Positions 61,893 through 64,000 of a stretch of DNA of 64,000 bases are shown piece after piece (position 1 is the first letter of the stretch; every line of letters begins with the position of its first letter). This DNA is from Nocardioides okcheonensis (GTDB lineage Bacteria > Actinomycetota > Actinomycetes > Propionibacteriales > Nocardioidaceae). The notes under the pieces were generated by a model. That model was given only the letters and a program-made list of their open reading frames with translations. It was not told the DNA's origin and did no database searches. A program made the position numbers and the translations under genes. The DNA is taken from assembly GCF_020991065.1 (NCBI RefSeq), contig NZ_CP087710.1, forward strand, positions 2,604,001-2,668,000, written 5' to 3'.

Positions 61893-64000
61893 ATGACCTC
61901 GTTGCTGCAGCTGCCGACCGCGGAGCTCCTCGGGCGGGCCGCGGCGCGCCGCGACGCCCTGTTCGGGACGCGGGTGACGTACTCCCCCAAGGTCTTCGTG
62001 CCGCTGACCACGCTGTGCCGCGACCGCTGCGGCTACTGCACGTTCGCGGAGTCGCCGCGCACCGCCCGCGCGCCCTACATGACGCCGGAGGAGGTGCTGG
62101 CGGTCGCCCGGCAGGGCGCCGCGGCGGGCTGCCACGAGGCGCTCTTCACGCTGGGCGAGGCACCCGAGCTGCGCTACCCGGAGGCCCGCGCCTGGCTCGA
62201 CGCCCACGGCCACGCCTCGACGGTGTCCTACCTCGCCGAGGTGGCCGGGCTCGTGCTCGAGGAGACCGGGCTGCTGCCCCACGCCAACGCCGGCGCGCTG
62301 GCCGGCGAGGAGCTCGCGCTGCTGCGGACGGTCAGCGCGTCGCAGGGGATGATGCTGGAGAGCCTGCGCCCCGACCTCGCCGCCCACCGCGGCGCCCCCG
62401 ACAAGGAGCCGGCCCGCCGGCTCGCGACCCTGGACGCGGCCGGCCGGCTGCGGATCCCGTTCACCACCGGCATCCTCGTCGGGATCGGCGAGGACGAGGC
62501 CGACCGGCTCGAGGCGGTGGAGGCGATCGCCCGCTCGCACGCCGAGCACGGCCACGTCCAGGAGGTGATCGTCCAGAACTTCCTGCCCAAGCCCGGCACC
62601 GCGATGCGCGACGCGCCACCGGCCCGGCACGAGGACCACGTCCGGGCCATCGCGCTGGCGCGGCTGGTGCTGCCCGACGACGTGCGCGTCCAGGCGCCGC
62701 CCAACCTCTCCGCGCCCGAGGAGCTCGCCGGGCTGCTCGCCGCCGGCATCGACGACTGGGGCGGGGTCTCGCCGGTCACGCGCGACCACGTCAACCCCGA
62801 GCGGCCCTGGCCCTCCCTCGACGTGCTGCGCGGCGCGACCGAGGCGGCCGGCCACCAGCTCGCGCCGCGGCTCACGATCCACCCCCACCTCGCCGCCGAC
62901 CCCGGGCGCTGGCTCGACCCCGCCCTGCGGTTCCCGGTCCTCGACCGCGCCGACGCCGAGCTGCTCGGCCGCGACGACCCGGGCGCGCTGTGGCCGGAGC
63001 GGCACCAGGACGCCGCCAACGTCGGCACCGGCGCGGAGGTGGTCCAGGTCGGGCGACGGTCGACCGCGTGGTTCTCCGGGGCCGGCGTCGACCCCGTCCC
63101 GGTCCGCGCCGGGACCGCGGCGATCGGCGGTCCGGTGCGCGAGGTGCTCGACGGCGTACGCCTCGGGCAGGAGGTCGGCGCCGACGAGCTGCTGGCCCTC
63201 TTCACCGCCCGCGGCGGCGAGGTCGCGGCCGTCGCCGAGGTCGCCGACGAGGTGCGCCGGCGGGTGGCCGGCGACGAGGTGACCTTCGTGGTCAACCGCA
63301 ACATCAACTACACCAACGTCTGCACCTACCGGTGCACCTTCTGCGGCTTCTCCAAGGGCCCGCTGTCGCTCAACCTGCGCGGCAAGCCGTACCTGCTGAC
63401 CCTCGAGGAGGTCGCCGAGCGCAGCGCGGAGGCGGCGGCGCTCGGCGCGACGGAGGTCTGCCTGCAAGGCGGCATCCACCCGAGCTTCGACGGCAACTTC
63501 TACGTCGACGTGGCGCGCGCCGTGCACGAGCGGGTGCCGGGGATGCACATCCACGGCTTCACCGCGCTCGAGGTGCTCGAGGGCTCGCGCCGGCTCGGCG
63601 AGCCGCTGGCCGACTACCTGCGCCGGCTCCAGGACGCCGGCCTGCGCTCGCTGCCCGGCACCGCCGCGGAGATCCTCGACGACGAGGTGCGCGCGGTGCT
63701 GTGCCCCGACAAGGTGACCACCGAGGAGTGGCTCGAGGTGCACCGGCAGGCGCACGCGGTCGGGCTGCGCAGCAACGTCACGATGATGTTCGGCTCCGTC
63801 GAGCACCCGCGGCACTGGGTCACCCACCTGCTGCGCACCCGCGCCCTCCAGCGCGAGACCGGCGGCTTCACCGAGTTCGTCGGGCTGCCGTTCGTGCACA
63901 TGGCCGCGCCGGTCTACCTCAAGCGCGCCGCCCGCCGCGGGCCGACCTGGCGCGAGACCGTGCTGGTCCACGCCGTCGCCCGGATCGCGTACGCCTCGGA
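61893..64000 (+). CDS. fbiC: 7,8-didemethyl-8-hydroxy-5-deazariboflavin (Fo) synthase FbiC (3' end cut off)
   Basis: The frame is open to the window edge (702 codons; the family is about 850 residues). It is the fused CofG-CofH radical-SAM enzyme that builds the deazaflavin ring of F420 from tyrosine and a pyrimidine. The first cluster motif is C42-x3-C46-x2-C49 in 'LCRDRCGYCTF', the second C477-x3-C481-x2-C484 in 'VCTYRCTFCGF'. ATG 61893 is the first start in frame; two mini-ORFs with ATGA junctions precede it. It is divergent from the response regulator operon. Confidence 0.95.
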   Translation, partial: MTSLLQLPTAELLGRAAARRDALFGTRVTYSPKVFVPLTTLCRDRCGYCTFAESPRTARAPYMTPEEVLAVARQGAAAGCHEALFTLGEAPELRYPEARAWLDAHGHASTVSYLAEVAGLVLEETGLLPHANAGALAGEELALLRTVSASQGMMLESLRPDLAAHRGAPDKEPARRLATLDAAGRLRIPFTTGILVGIGEDEADRLEAVEAIARSHAEHGHVQEVIVQNFLPKPGTAMRDAPPARHEDHVRAIALARLVLPDDVRVQAPPNLSAPEELAGLLAAGIDDWGGVSPVTRDHVNPERPWPSLDVLRGATEAAGHQLAPRLTIHPHLAADPGRWLDPALRFPVLDRADAELLGRDDPGALWPERHQDAANVGTGAEVVQVGRRSTAWFSGAGVDPVPVRAGTAAIGGPVREVLDGVRLGQEVGADELLALFTARGGEVAAVAEVADEVRRRVAGDEVTFVVNRNINYTNVCTYRCTFCGFSKGPLSLNLRGKPYLLTLEEVAERSAEAAALGATEVCLQGGIHPSFDGNFYVDVARAVHERVPGMHIHGFTALEVLEGSRRLGEPLADYLRRLQDAGLRSLPGTAAEILDDEVRAVLCPDKVTTEEWLEVHRQAHAVGLRSNVTMMFGSVEHPRHWVTHLLRTRALQRETGGFTEFVGLPFVHMAAPVYLKRAARRGPTWRETVLVHAVARIAYAS

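Overview
The window looks like chromosomal DNA from a high-G+C actinomycete, most likely Nocardioidaceae (Nocardioides-like). The basis is very strong G/C bias at third codon positions, frequent GTG/TTG starts, tightly packed genes with ATGA/GTGA overlaps, coenzyme F420 biosynthesis and F420-dependent enzymes, a furA-katG pair and a DinB2-type polymerase. The genus is an inference. No rRNA, tRNA, CRISPR array, insertion sequence or prophage was found.

Layout. 1-1.6 kb: 3' end of a beta-helical carbohydrate-binding surface protein plus a small anchored partner. 1.7-6.9 kb: a zinc deacylase, then a LacI regulator divergent from a ribose/fructose-type sugar ABC transporter (binding lipoprotein, permease, ATPase) with two candidate LacI operators. 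6.9-12 kb: a VC1184-type aminotransferase V protein, a PadR regulator with a membrane partner, a band-7 protein and a DinB2-like polymerase. 12.3-17.2 kb: a peptide transporter and a MacB/FtsX-type ABC exporter. 17.3-22.6 kb: LysE exporter, DUF1801 protein, permuted papain-like hydrolase, WYL regulator divergent from an alpha/beta hydrolase, and an ArsR-SRPBCC-RibD-like operon. 22.6-26.2 kb: a Na+/H+ antiporter carrying a ZnF-UBP domain, followed by a receiver-like/thioredoxin-like/flavoprotein fusion. 26.2-33 kb: small membrane and soluble proteins, a SigJ-like ECF sigma factor and two lipoproteins. 33-41.8 kb: a secreted M6 metalloprotease, two MFS pumps (one with a divergent MarR), homocysteine methyltransferase, MOSC and VOC proteins, and an apparently shortened aminoglycoside phosphotransferase. 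41.9-47.4 kb: katG-furA, an acetyltransferase, an SDR and an aldo/keto reductase, with repeated intergenic hairpins between them. 47.4-51.8 kb: a LiaSR/NarL-type two-component system with a secreted Gly-rich protein, another secreted protein and a TMEM165/GDT1 Mn transporter behind a yybP-ykoY riboswitch. 51.8-53.7 kb: a BLUF blue-light sensor, a quinone-oxidoreductase-type enzyme and a small protein.

The last 10 kb is F420-rich: F420-dependent glucose-6-phosphate dehydrogenase (fgd), two further luciferase-like F420 oxidoreductases, a PPOX F420 enzyme, cofC (guanylyltransferase) and fbiC (Fo synthase, cut by the window end). cofC is translationally coupled to an OmpR-type response regulator and a GAF histidine kinase that run divergently from fbiC. 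Three direct GCGTTG repeats spaced exactly 11 bp apart lie between them. The cofC reading frame is broken twice in this sequence, which is either real decay or an assembly error.

The most unusual items are the kinase-regulator-cofC/fbiC arrangement with its mini-ORF chain and the broken cofC; the antiporter/ZnF-UBP and WCGHC flavoprotein pair; repeated long-stem intergenic hairpins; and a Leu steric gate in the Y-family polymerase.
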